From contig DFGT01000009.1 of NCBI GenBank assembly GCA_002371265.1, positions 1 through 64,000 of the forward strand: DNA of 64,000 nt. The letters are read 5' to 3'. Positions within the stretch are counted from its first letter, which is position 1; every line of letters starts with the position of its first letter. A program made the position numbers and the translations under genes. Source of the DNA: Bacteroidales bacterium UBA3743. GTDB lineage: Bacteria; Bacteroidota; Bacteroidia; Bacteroidales; Paludibacteraceae. Under the pieces are notes generated by a model. That model ran no database searches and had not been told where the DNA came from. It was given only the letters and a program-made list of their open reading frames with translations. Below, in pieces: positions 50,001 through 56,672 of the stretch.

Positions 50001-51902
50001 ATGGGTAAACTGCTACAAAATATTTTGTCTTATGGATTTGGTGCTGCTATGTTAGCATCATCAGCGTCGGCTTTTGCGGACGATACGTTTGATCTCCTCG
50101 GACAGTATGAAACTGTAGAAGCTATGGGATCAGGTTGGAATCTGGGCAACACGTTGGAGGCTAATTCCAATGGGACGCCCAATGAGACAGTATGGGGAAA
50201 TCCCCAAGCTTCTTCTGCTTTGATGAAACTGATAAAAAACAGTGGATTCAACACAATTCGTATCCCTGTTTCTTATTTGAGTAAGATTGGTTCAGCTCCA
50301 GACTACAAGATTGATGCCGCTTGGCTTTCGAGAGTCAAGGAGGTGGTGGATATGGCATTGGCAGAGGATCTCTACGTGATCACCAATATCCATGGCGACG
50401 GTTATCATGGGGTGACTGGTGGCTGGCTTTTGTGTGATGCTCAAAATCAGACAGAAATAAAGGCTAAATTTAAAGCCGTTTGGCAGCAGATTGCCACAAC
50501 GTTCAAAGATTATGATGAGCATCTGATTTTTGAGTCGATGAATGAGGTGTTTGATGGCACTTATGAGTGGCAAAATCCAGGTGTTCCATATCCAAATGCT
50601 GGCTATTATCAGAATATCAACGATTATAATCAGATTTTTGTGGAGACGGTACGTCCGATCAGCCTCAACAATGCCAAGCGTTGGTTGTTGATCCCAGGCT
50701 GGAACACTGATATTGATCTGACATCTGAGGCAAAAGGGTTTAAAATCCCTGAAGACAAATATGTAGACAGATCTACATCAGGCAAACGTCTTATGATTTC
50801 TGTCCACTACTATGCTCCTTGGGATCTTTGTGGTGATGACACAGATGAAGGTGTCACTCGTTGGGGAGACGAAGCGTGGAGACAAAATTCAAGCAAGTGC
50901 ACTACGTATGGCCAGGGAGCAAACAGTGAAAGCACGATGTCTGGACAGTTTGACAAATTGAAGAGCTGGTTCACATCACAGGGCTATCCTGTTGTAGTAG
51001 GTGAGTATGGCACCGTCGATAAAACTAGTTACGATGCAGAAAATTCCAAATACACTGCTTATTGGACTAAGACACTTTGTGAGAATGCACGTCGTGTAGG
51101 TGCTGTGCCAGTGCTTTGGGATAATGGTCATCTAAGCACAGCAAAGGGATTTGCCACAATCAACAGAGCAACAAACACTGTCGGTCGTACTTACATTGTG
51201 GACGCAATCAATGAAGCCTTTGATCAGGAAATTGAGATCGACACAACAGCAGCAAAGACAAAACTTGAGTTGATCACAAGTTATATCGTCAATTTGTCGG
51301 TAGACGGTGCGAAGGAGAATCCAATTTTCAAATGCCAATATTCAGGTTGGGATGAGATTTCAAAAGAGATTTCAAACACTGCAAAAAATGTAGATGTTGA
51401 TTTGTCGCCAGCTTCAAAGAAGGATGGTTTCACCAACTTAGGATATTTGGTATACACTAACGATTCATTGTATTCAGTCAACATCAATAAAATCACAATT
51501 AATGGATATGAGTTTACTAATCCAATTGTGAAAAAGAAATTGTCTGCAGCACAATATAATAATGCGTTGCCAAACATCTGGAGTGGAAACGACGGAGAGT
51601 ATCTGTCGGATAACGGAAGGGCAATCCTTTCTATCTCAGCAAATACAATTTCGTTGATGCTGAAGCTTGATGGTGAAAGTTCATCAGTCGAAGAAGTAGA
51701 CGCAATTGCTGCTAATATAGTGCCTGTAGACGGTGGAATAGCTGTTTTAGGAGCAGAAGGTGAAACAGTTGAGGTGTATTCAATGTTGGGCACAATAGTG
51801 TCGAAAACAGTTGCAACTGATTTTGTGACATCTGTAAAGCTGCATGATGGGGCTTATATAGTAAAAGTAGGAAATAAAACTTACAGAGTTATTGTAAGAT
51901 AA
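50001..51902 (+). CDS. GH5 family endoglucanase (cellulase), T9SS-secreted
   Basis: 633 residues. Signal peptide (to ASAFA, about residue 26), then a GH5 catalytic domain (about 33-410): GSGWNLGNTLEANSNGTPNE, FNTIRIPVSY, VITNIHGDGYHG, acid/base E182 in FESMNEVFDGTYEW, ISVHYYAPW, nucleophile E335 in VVVGEYGTVD, and PVLWDNGH. A beta-rich region of unknown family (about 425-560) may bind carbohydrate. The end (EVYSMLGTIVSKTVATDFVT...GAYIVKVGNKTYRVIVR) is a T9SS type-A tail, so the enzyme is secreted or surface bound. It cleaves beta-1,4-glucan by retention. Confidence 0.95.
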   Translation: MGKLLQNILSYGFGAAMLASSASAFADDTFDLLGQYETVEAMGSGWNLGNTLEANSNGTPNETVWGNPQASSALMKLIKNSGFNTIRIPVSYLSKIGSAPDYKIDAAWLSRVKEVVDMALAEDLYVITNIHGDGYHGVTGGWLLCDAQNQTEIKAKFKAVWQQIATTFKDYDEHLIFESMNEVFDGTYEWQNPGVPYPNAGYYQNINDYNQIFVETVRPISLNNAKRWLLIPGWNTDIDLTSEAKGFKIPEDKYVDRSTSGKRLMISVHYYAPWDLCGDDTDEGVTRWGDEAWRQNSSKCTTYGQGANSESTMSGQFDKLKSWFTSQGYPVVVGEYGTVDKTSYDAENSKYTAYWTKTLCENARRVGAVPVLWDNGHLSTAKGFATINRATNTVGRTYIVDAINEAFDQEIEIDTTAAKTKLELITSYIVNLSVDGAKENPIFKCQYSGWDEISKEISNTAKNVDVDLSPASKKDGFTNLGYLVYTNDSLYSVNINKITINGYEFTNPIVKKKLSAAQYNNALPNIWSGNDGEYLSDNGRAILSISANTISLMLKLDGESSSVEEVDAIAANIVPVDGGIAVLGAEGETVEVYSMLGTIVSKTVATDFVTSVKLHDGAYIVKVGNKTYRVIVR

Positions 51903-51934
51903 TTAATACTAACTAGACGCAGATTTTGAAGGAA

Positions 51935-51961
51935 GAGAGACGCACCCGCGTCTCTCTTTTT
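51935..51961 (+). terminator. Terminator after the GH5 gene
   Basis: GAGAGACGC-ACCC-GCGTCTCTC then TTTTT: a perfect 9-bp stem. Confidence 0.9.
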
Positions 51962-52000
51962 ATTTTGCTTGGTTAGTCTGTAATCATCTTTGCTTTGACC

Positions 52001-52264
52001 TTAAATAACGTGAGTTCGATGAAATTAAAAAAGATAGTTGTAGTGTCATAAATGAGGATTGTTAAGGGCTCATGTTTGATTGATATTGGCCCTAACCCCT
52101 CCCACGTGCGAGCCGTAGGCGAGCACATAAAATTTAATAAAACCATAGAGAGAAAAAGTTTACAGAGAAAGACTTCGTCTTTTTATGAGAAAAGGAGGTT
52201 AGATTTCGATCTGAAAGTGGAAAATGATTCACAGATTACAATTCTTCGAACTCACGTTAATTAA
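52001..52264. mobile_element. MITE-like element with 20-bp inverted ends
   Basis: The ends TTAAATAACGTGAGTTCGAT (52001-52020) and TTCGAACTCACGTTAATTAA (52245-52264) are inverted repeats agreeing at 18 of 20 positions. The interior is noncoding and holds two hairpins: GTGC-GA-GCC-GTA-GGC-GA-GCAC (52106-52126) and AAAGAC-TTC-GTCTTT (about 52169-52183). TTTGAC lies close outside both ends (51994-51999 and 52267-52272). No transposase. A 70-codon open frame inside is not credible. Confidence 0.5.
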
Positions 52265-52290
52265 GTTTTGACAGTCTCTTATAGGCATAA

Positions 52291-52316
52291 AAAAAGACGC
52301 ATTCGCGTCTTTTTTT
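52291..52316. terminator. Bidirectional terminator-like hairpin
   Basis: AAAAAGACGC-ATTC-GCGTCTTTTT, symmetrical A and T runs. It follows the MITE-like element; no gene ends directly before it. Confidence 0.65.
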
Positions 52317-52412
52317 GTGTTGAAATAGTCATCTCGACCACTATCAACCTGAGTTATCATATATTACCTTACAACTAGACTTTCAATTTAATTTTCCTTT
52401 TTCCTTTCCTAC

Positions 52413-52444
52413 CTTTCACATTGTCCATCCGAACAATGTGAAAG
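52413..52444. other. Long perfect hairpin in a gene-free stretch
   Basis: CTTTCACATTGT, an 8-nt loop and ACAATGTGAAAG, extended outward by CCTTT and AAAGG with small bulges. A second small hairpin GCTTC-TTTC-GAAGC follows near 52464. The whole 52317-52889 gap has no gene; the short inverted pair CTATCAAC (about 52340) and GTTGATAG (about 52481) brackets these hairpins. Confidence 0.5.
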
Positions 52445-52889
52445 TAAAAGGAAATTAGGACTTGCTTCTTTCGAAGCTAACGTTGATAGAAAAGATAGAA
52501 TTTTTTCAAGTCTACGTTATTAGAGTATTAGAGTATATAATTATTGTATGTGTTCAAATCGTTGAAAAAAGTATGTGTTTATGCTATTTTGTTTTATAGT
52601 TTAGTTTACGTTATTTGTTATTAGAGATATTTGCTTTTTTGTTTACACTGCGAATATAAGACAAGTTGACACGATCCATCAGATAAAAAATCGGCAAAAA
52701 ATGCCTTTTTTTTAGAAATGGATTATTTCGCATGATTTTAGTAGGAAAAATCGGTTAAAAATACCGTAAAATTCAAGCAGAATCTTCAGAAAACTCCCAA
52801 TTGACCGTGTTTTTAAAGTGATATTTTGTTAAATATGACTAGTTGTGAAGAATTTACTTTATTTGTGTGGAGCTTCTTGGATACTCAAC

Positions 52890-52919
52890 AAAAAAAGTCC
52901 CTGCCGAAAGACAAGGACT
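52890..52919 (-). terminator. Terminator of the small T9SS protein gene
   Basis: On the minus strand AGTCCTTG, an 8-nt loop, CAGGGACT and a T run (one G-T pair), about 30 nt after the stop. Confidence 0.8.
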
Positions 52920-52949
52920 GAATGTATGATATTAGTTATTAGATGGCTT

Positions 52950-53768
52950 TTATTTGTTGTTTACCATTATTTTTTTGCCATTTACAATATAGATTCCGCT
53001 TTTCAAGCCATCCAGACTTGATGCTTTTTCTATATTAGTACGGATGACATGTCCCATCGCATCATAAACAGTGACGAATTCATTACCTTCTGGTTTGGCT
53101 GATTGATTGTAGACACCTGTGTAAATATTGTATTCGGTGTCTGGAATTTCGTATGCCAGTTTGAAATAGTTTGAGAACTCGTTGAATGTAGGTCGGATAG
53201 TGAATTGCTTTAATCCGTTTGAACTTTCAGGAAACATACCATAAGTGGTAATGTCAAGACGAATAAGTTTGCCGAAATATTTTTTGTCTAATTTTATCGG
53301 TACTCTAAGTGTTCCTAAATTATCCGTAAATTTATTGTTTGTAATTGTGTCACCTGTCGCGTCTTCTATTGCTACACAATCGATGAACAAATTTCCAGGA
53401 AAACTGTATCTTGTGATGAAATATGGTGGCTCTATATAATTAGAGTCAATTTTCATAAAATAGCAATGTTCTTTGAATAAAAAAGCCTTGCCACTGTAGT
53501 TTCTTGCGTCAAACTGAAATTCTAGCGGATAAGACATTGTCTTTCCTGCAACTGGAGTCACATAATAGGAATCATAATTTTCATTGTGCTCAATTGGGGT
53601 AGGTGTTTGTCCGTCAAAATAAGATGTGAGATCTGTGTTGACAGAAAAATCAGTGTTGTTGACTACAATTCGCATCTCTTCTTTTTTCCCTTCGTCATTT
53701 TGTGCGTTGATGCTGGGCTCTAAGGTCGCAACTAGACACATTAGTGCAAAAATCTTTCTTTTAAGCAT
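52950..53768 (-). CDS. Secreted hypothetical protein with T9SS type-A-like tail
   Basis: 272 residues: signal peptide (KIFALMCLVATLEPSINAQ), a beta-rich unknown middle (SYPLEFQFDARNYSGKAFLF; LGTLRVPIKLDKKYFGKLIR), and a C-terminal sorting-like segment (VTVYDAMGHVIRTNIEKASS, LDGLKSGIYIVNGKKIMV). It is probably exported by T9SS. No catalytic motif is seen; a carbohydrate-binding or structural role is possible. Confidence 0.7.
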   Translation of the reverse strand: MLKRKIFALMCLVATLEPSINAQNDEGKKEEMRIVVNNTDFSVNTDLTSYFDGQTPTPIEHNENYDSYYVTPVAGKTMSYPLEFQFDARNYSGKAFLFKEHCYFMKIDSNYIEPPYFITRYSFPGNLFIDCVAIEDATGDTITNNKFTDNLGTLRVPIKLDKKYFGKLIRLDITTYGMFPESSNGLKQFTIRPTFNEFSNYFKLAYEIPDTEYNIYTGVYNQSAKPEGNEFVTVYDAMGHVIRTNIEKASSLDGLKSGIYIVNGKKIMVNNK

Positions 53769-53855
53769 TGTGATAGCAAATTAAAGTTTATTAAAATGAT
53801 GGACTCACAGATGATTGATTTATCTGTTGTCTGTCATAAATATGTTTTCGCATTA

Positions 53856-53863
53856 CAAAGATA
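53856..53863 (-). promoter_or_regulatory. Possible -7 element of the small T9SS protein gene
   Basis: TATCTTTG on the minus strand, about 90 nt before the ATG at 53768. No -33 match at the usual spacing. The rest of the 53769-54139 gap is AT-rich without genes. Confidence 0.45.
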
Positions 53864-54105
53864 TGAAATATTTTAATTGTTTGTTTCAAATATCCTTTTC
53901 TTTCTTTTAGGTAGCGAGTTATTACTAGTTAGTAGAAATGAAGGAGATATGAATATCGCTATATTTATCATCTTAAAATCTTAAATGTGAGACAACCTCA
54001 TTAATACAAAGACCATTTGATATAGTTTTCTTTTCTATTCGTTTGAATTTTATCCGTGTTAAGAAAAATTAAGACTTTTTTTTATGGAATGGACAATATA
54101 ATTAG

Positions 54106-54113
54106 TACGTTTG
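54106..54113 (+). promoter_or_regulatory. -7 element of the lipoprotein gene
   Basis: TACGTTTG, 26 nt before ATG 54140. The -33 region is T-rich without an exact TTTG. Confidence 0.55.
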
Positions 54114-54139
54114 CAACGTTGAACTAAAAAACTAGTAAA

Positions 54140-54652
54140 ATGAAAAAGATTTTTAATTTGGCGGTAGCCATGTCAGTAATCGCTTCTTCTCTATTCTTCG
54201 CTTCTTGTGGAGAGGATGATGAGGAAGAAGAGCCAAAGCAGGAGCAGAATACTAACAACAATGACAACCAGAACAACAACCAGAATGAAAATAAGCCTGC
54301 AGGTGAGGCTAAGACTTCTATCACTGCTGTAGCTGGAGATTCTTACTCTATTTCAAATGCTAAACTTGGCATTTCTGGAGCCTCTTTGTCAATTGTTGAC
54401 GTTACAGGATCAACTGTTACAGTTACAGTCTCAGGTGCTTCTATCACTATCGGTAGTGCAGCTGCAGATAAGTCGTATGCTATTGTAGCTTCTGACGGTT
54501 ATGTTACTGCTGCTTCTATGTCTGACGCTAAGGCAAACCCTGAGAAGGTATTGTTTATTTGCAAGTCTGGCTCTGTTTTGGCAAGTGGTACATTGGCTAC
54601 TTCTGCTGATATTAACACTAAGGCTGGAGAGACTACTTTCGTTAAGCAGTAA
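54140..54652 (+). CDS. Lipoprotein with acidic and Asn/Gln-rich linker
   Basis: 170 residues. Signal peptide with a lipobox (SSLFFASCGEDD, Cys at about 23), directly followed by a strongly acidic stretch (EDDEEEEPKQ), which in Bacteroidetes is a surface-export signal for lipoproteins. An Asn/Gln-rich low-complexity linker (about 36-52) leads to a small Ser/Thr/Val-rich beta domain (LSIVDVTGSTVTVTVSGASI). The function is unknown; a surface display or structural role is likely. Confidence 0.75.
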   Translation: MKKIFNLAVAMSVIASSLFFASCGEDDEEEEPKQEQNTNNNDNQNNNQNENKPAGEAKTSITAVAGDSYSISNAKLGISGASLSIVDVTGSTVTVTVSGASITIGSAAADKSYAIVASDGYVTAASMSDAKANPEKVLFICKSGSVLASGTLATSADINTKAGETTFVKQ

Positions 54653-54681
54653 TTCATACTTAAAGATAGTAAGATTTTTGC

Positions 54682-54717
54682 GGAGACGTTGCATTTTGCA
54701 GCGTCTCCTTTTTTTTG
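54682..54717 (+). terminator. Terminator after the lipoprotein gene
   Basis: GGAGACGTTGC-ATTTT-GCAGCGTCTCC (one G-T pair) and a run of about eight T. Confidence 0.9.
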
Positions 54718-54786
54718 TTAATTTTTTTTAACAAACCCGTTAAGGTTATTTAACAAAATCTTAAACCGTTGAATTAATGATTATTG

Positions 54787-54794
54787 TATTTTTG
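54787..54794 (+). promoter_or_regulatory. -7 element of the 56-residue membrane peptide gene
   Basis: TATTTTTG, about 40 nt before ATG 54836; a GTTG lies upstream at a short spacing. Confidence 0.5.
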
Positions 54795-54835
54795 CGTGGG
54801 TGATAATGATAAACATATACTAATAGCTAATAACT

Positions 54836-55006
54836 ATGAAAAAAATCTTTGAATTACTTTTTTGCTTGGTTGCACTTATTGCTTTGTTGATAAGCACTCA
54901 GTATTTGGAAAATGCAGATGATGTTCAGAACGATGAATTGATTGAATCTTCTGATAATCAAGAGTCTGCTGCGGAAAATGTCGCGATGCTTAGCGATCAT
55001 GAATAA
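54836..55006 (+). CDS. 56-residue single-pass membrane or secreted peptide
   Basis: MKKIFELLFCLVALIALLIS forms one membrane helix or signal anchor; the rest is acidic (ENADDVQNDELIESSDNQES, ending SDHE). It has its own promoter and its own strong terminator, so it is a real one-gene transcription unit. No family is recognised. Alternative: a precursor of a secreted peptide. Confidence 0.65.
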   Translation: MKKIFELLFCLVALIALLISTQYLENADDVQNDELIESSDNQESAAENVAMLSDHE

Positions 55007-55030
55007 AACCTACCTTTTTTAAAAATATTT

Positions 55031-55059
55031 GGGGCGATGCTGTGAGCTCGCCCCTTTTT
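55031..55059 (+). terminator. Terminator after the small membrane peptide gene
   Basis: GGGGCGA, a 10-nt loop, TCGCCCC and TTTTT. Confidence 0.9.
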
Positions 55060-55080
55060 GTGTAATCACGAAGATTGCCT

Positions 55081-55956
55081 CTACTGTTGTATATATTTAA
55101 TTCCCGTCGACTTGCTTCTGATGATTATCGCTTTGGAAGAAGACGGAATGGCTTCCATACTTTCGTATTCTCCTATATACTTTCCATCTATGGAGAACAC
55201 TTGGAATGGAGGCTCCAATTCTTCTTCAGATGAAATGTTTTTTGCGACGGTGCTGTTGGCGTCACATTCTGTAAGAGAAAACTGTACTCCCGTCTCCACT
55301 TCTCCGCCTTCCTTGTATTCCACATCTTTTATAATGAGTGATTCACCTGTCGTTGCAGTGATACGGAATGTGTAGGGACCGATTTTGCTTTTGTCTTCGT
55401 CTATTCCGGCATTTTCCACAAAATAGTTGTAGTCTGTACGCTTGATCTCTACCCAACTGCCGTCTTTCTTCTGATATTCAAGCATATCTATGGCATACAA
55501 ATGGTCGTAGATTGCCATTTTGAAATAAAACTGGCTCATGCCTGGCTCATACTTCACTCTGATGCCTCCGCTCTCACGACATGGTATGAAACACCATTTG
55601 ATCGGCACTCTGCCGTCTTCAAGTTTGGCGATCTTTATGAATGCGTCTGTGCTAAGGTCGATATCCCCGTGTTTGCATTCCGGACATCTGTCCACAATCT
55701 TCAAGTCAATCTCACCGATTGGCCCTATCACATGGACGCACGCTCCACATGTCATGCTCTCGTCGTATTGCTCGTGGTTCATGGCGCAGTGGTAGAAATC
55801 CCCCTCGTCGACAAATATTCCGCAATTTCCACCATTTGTTCCTGCTATTCCGCCATACTGTGTCCCTTCACCAGTAAACCAAGTGGTGTCGCAAGCAGTC
55901 TGGGCAAACGCTGAGGCTGAAATGAACGATAGAATAAAAAGTAGTGTTTTTTTCAT
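55081..55956 (-). CDS. Bacterial expansin-like protein, probably T9SS-secreted
   Basis: 291 residues from ATG 55956: signal peptide (MKKTLLFILSFISASAFAQ), then a double-psi beta-barrel domain (about 25-125) with the expansin motifs GEGTQYGG, CGACVHVIGPIGEIDLKIVD, RCPECKHGDIDLSTDAFIKI (D89 is the likely key aspartate) and a CBM63-like second domain (about 130-230). The end (VFSIDGKYIGEYESMEAIPS...STGIKYI) looks like a type-A sorting tail. Expansins loosen cellulose-xyloglucan contacts without hydrolysis. Together with the GH5 gene 3 kb away this indicates plant cell-wall attack. A longer frame exists upstream, but the signal peptide fixes the start. Confidence 0.85.
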   Translation of the reverse strand: MKKTLLFILSFISASAFAQTACDTTWFTGEGTQYGGIAGTNGGNCGIFVDEGDFYHCAMNHEQYDESMTCGACVHVIGPIGEIDLKIVDRCPECKHGDIDLSTDAFIKIAKLEDGRVPIKWCFIPCRESGGIRVKYEPGMSQFYFKMAIYDHLYAIDMLEYQKKDGSWVEIKRTDYNYFVENAGIDEDKSKIGPYTFRITATTGESLIIKDVEYKEGGEVETGVQFSLTECDANSTVAKNISSEEELEPPFQVFSIDGKYIGEYESMEAIPSSSKAIIIRSKSTGIKYIQQ

Positions 55957-56033
55957 AGTTATATGTAAAAAAGTAAGTGCATTTATGTTGACAACAAAGA
56001 TAGAAAAAATTATATACATATATTTATTATTGC

Positions 56034-56041
56034 TAATTTTG
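56034..56041 (+). promoter_or_regulatory. -7 element just before queH
   Basis: TAATTTTG ends only 4 nt before ATG 56046, so the transcript would be almost leaderless or use ATG 56073/56076. Confidence 0.5.
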
Positions 56042-56045
56042 CGGT

Positions 56046-56654
56046 ATGAATCGAGAAAATGCGGACAATACGATGATGAAGATTTTGTCGAAGTATGCAG
56101 TCGACGGGAAAAAGCCGATGGTGATGCTTCATGTCTGTTGCGCACCATGCGCGTCGGCGAGCATAGAGAGAATTCATCCGCTCACTCGATTGACTCTTCT
56201 ATTTTATAATCCAAACATCATGCCGCAGCAGGAGTATGAGAAACGCAAGGCTGAATTGATCCGGATGGTGAAGGAAAATCCTGATTATGCCGACGTGAAT
56301 TTTGTGGATGTCGATTACGACAACTCCGAATATCTGCAGTTTGTGCGCGGACATGAGAAAGATGAAGAACAGGGAGAAAGATGCACTTTATGTTTCACTC
56401 TACGGTTGAGAAAAACAGCCCAAATCGCCAAACAGTATGGTTGTGAATTCTTTGCGACGACACTTACCATAGGTCCGAAGAAAAACACAGATGTGATAAG
56501 CGCGGTGGGGCGTGGAATAGCGAAAGAGGAGGGGATAGAGTATCTTCCGACCGACTTCAAAAGGAAGAAGGGGTATGAACGCAGTCTGCAGCTCAGCAGT
56601 GAACTGGCTCTTTATCGTCAAAGTTATTGCGGATGCGCATTCGCAAGAAAATAA
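56046..56654 (+). CDS. queH: Epoxyqueuosine reductase QueH
   Basis: 202 residues of the DUF208/QueH family, which performs the last step of queuosine synthesis in tRNA. Cysteine motifs for the Fe-S cluster and chemistry: VMLHVCCAPCASASIERI (C31, C32, C35), ERCTLCFTLRLRKTA, and the C-terminal YRQSYCGCAFA. Also present: FYNPNIMPQQEYEKRK and FATTLTIGPKKNTDVI. This is the non-QueG type. The start may be ATG 56073 if the nearby promoter is real. Confidence 0.9.
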   Translation: MNRENADNTMMKILSKYAVDGKKPMVMLHVCCAPCASASIERIHPLTRLTLLFYNPNIMPQQEYEKRKAELIRMVKENPDYADVNFVDVDYDNSEYLQFVRGHEKDEEQGERCTLCFTLRLRKTAQIAKQYGCEFFATTLTIGPKKNTDVISAVGRGIAKEEGIEYLPTDFKRKKGYERSLQLSSELALYRQSYCGCAFARK

Positions 56655-56658
56655 TTAC

Positions 56659-56666
56659 TACATTTG
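56659..56666 (+). promoter_or_regulatory. -7 element just before the TonB receptor gene
   Basis: TACATTTG ends 6 nt before ATG 56673, again a near-leaderless layout. No -33 match. Confidence 0.4.
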
Positions 56667-56672
56667 TAGCAA

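Noticed and set aside
52052..52264. 70-codon open frame
   Set aside because: It lies within the MITE-like element and ends in its inverted repeat; composition is not protein-like.
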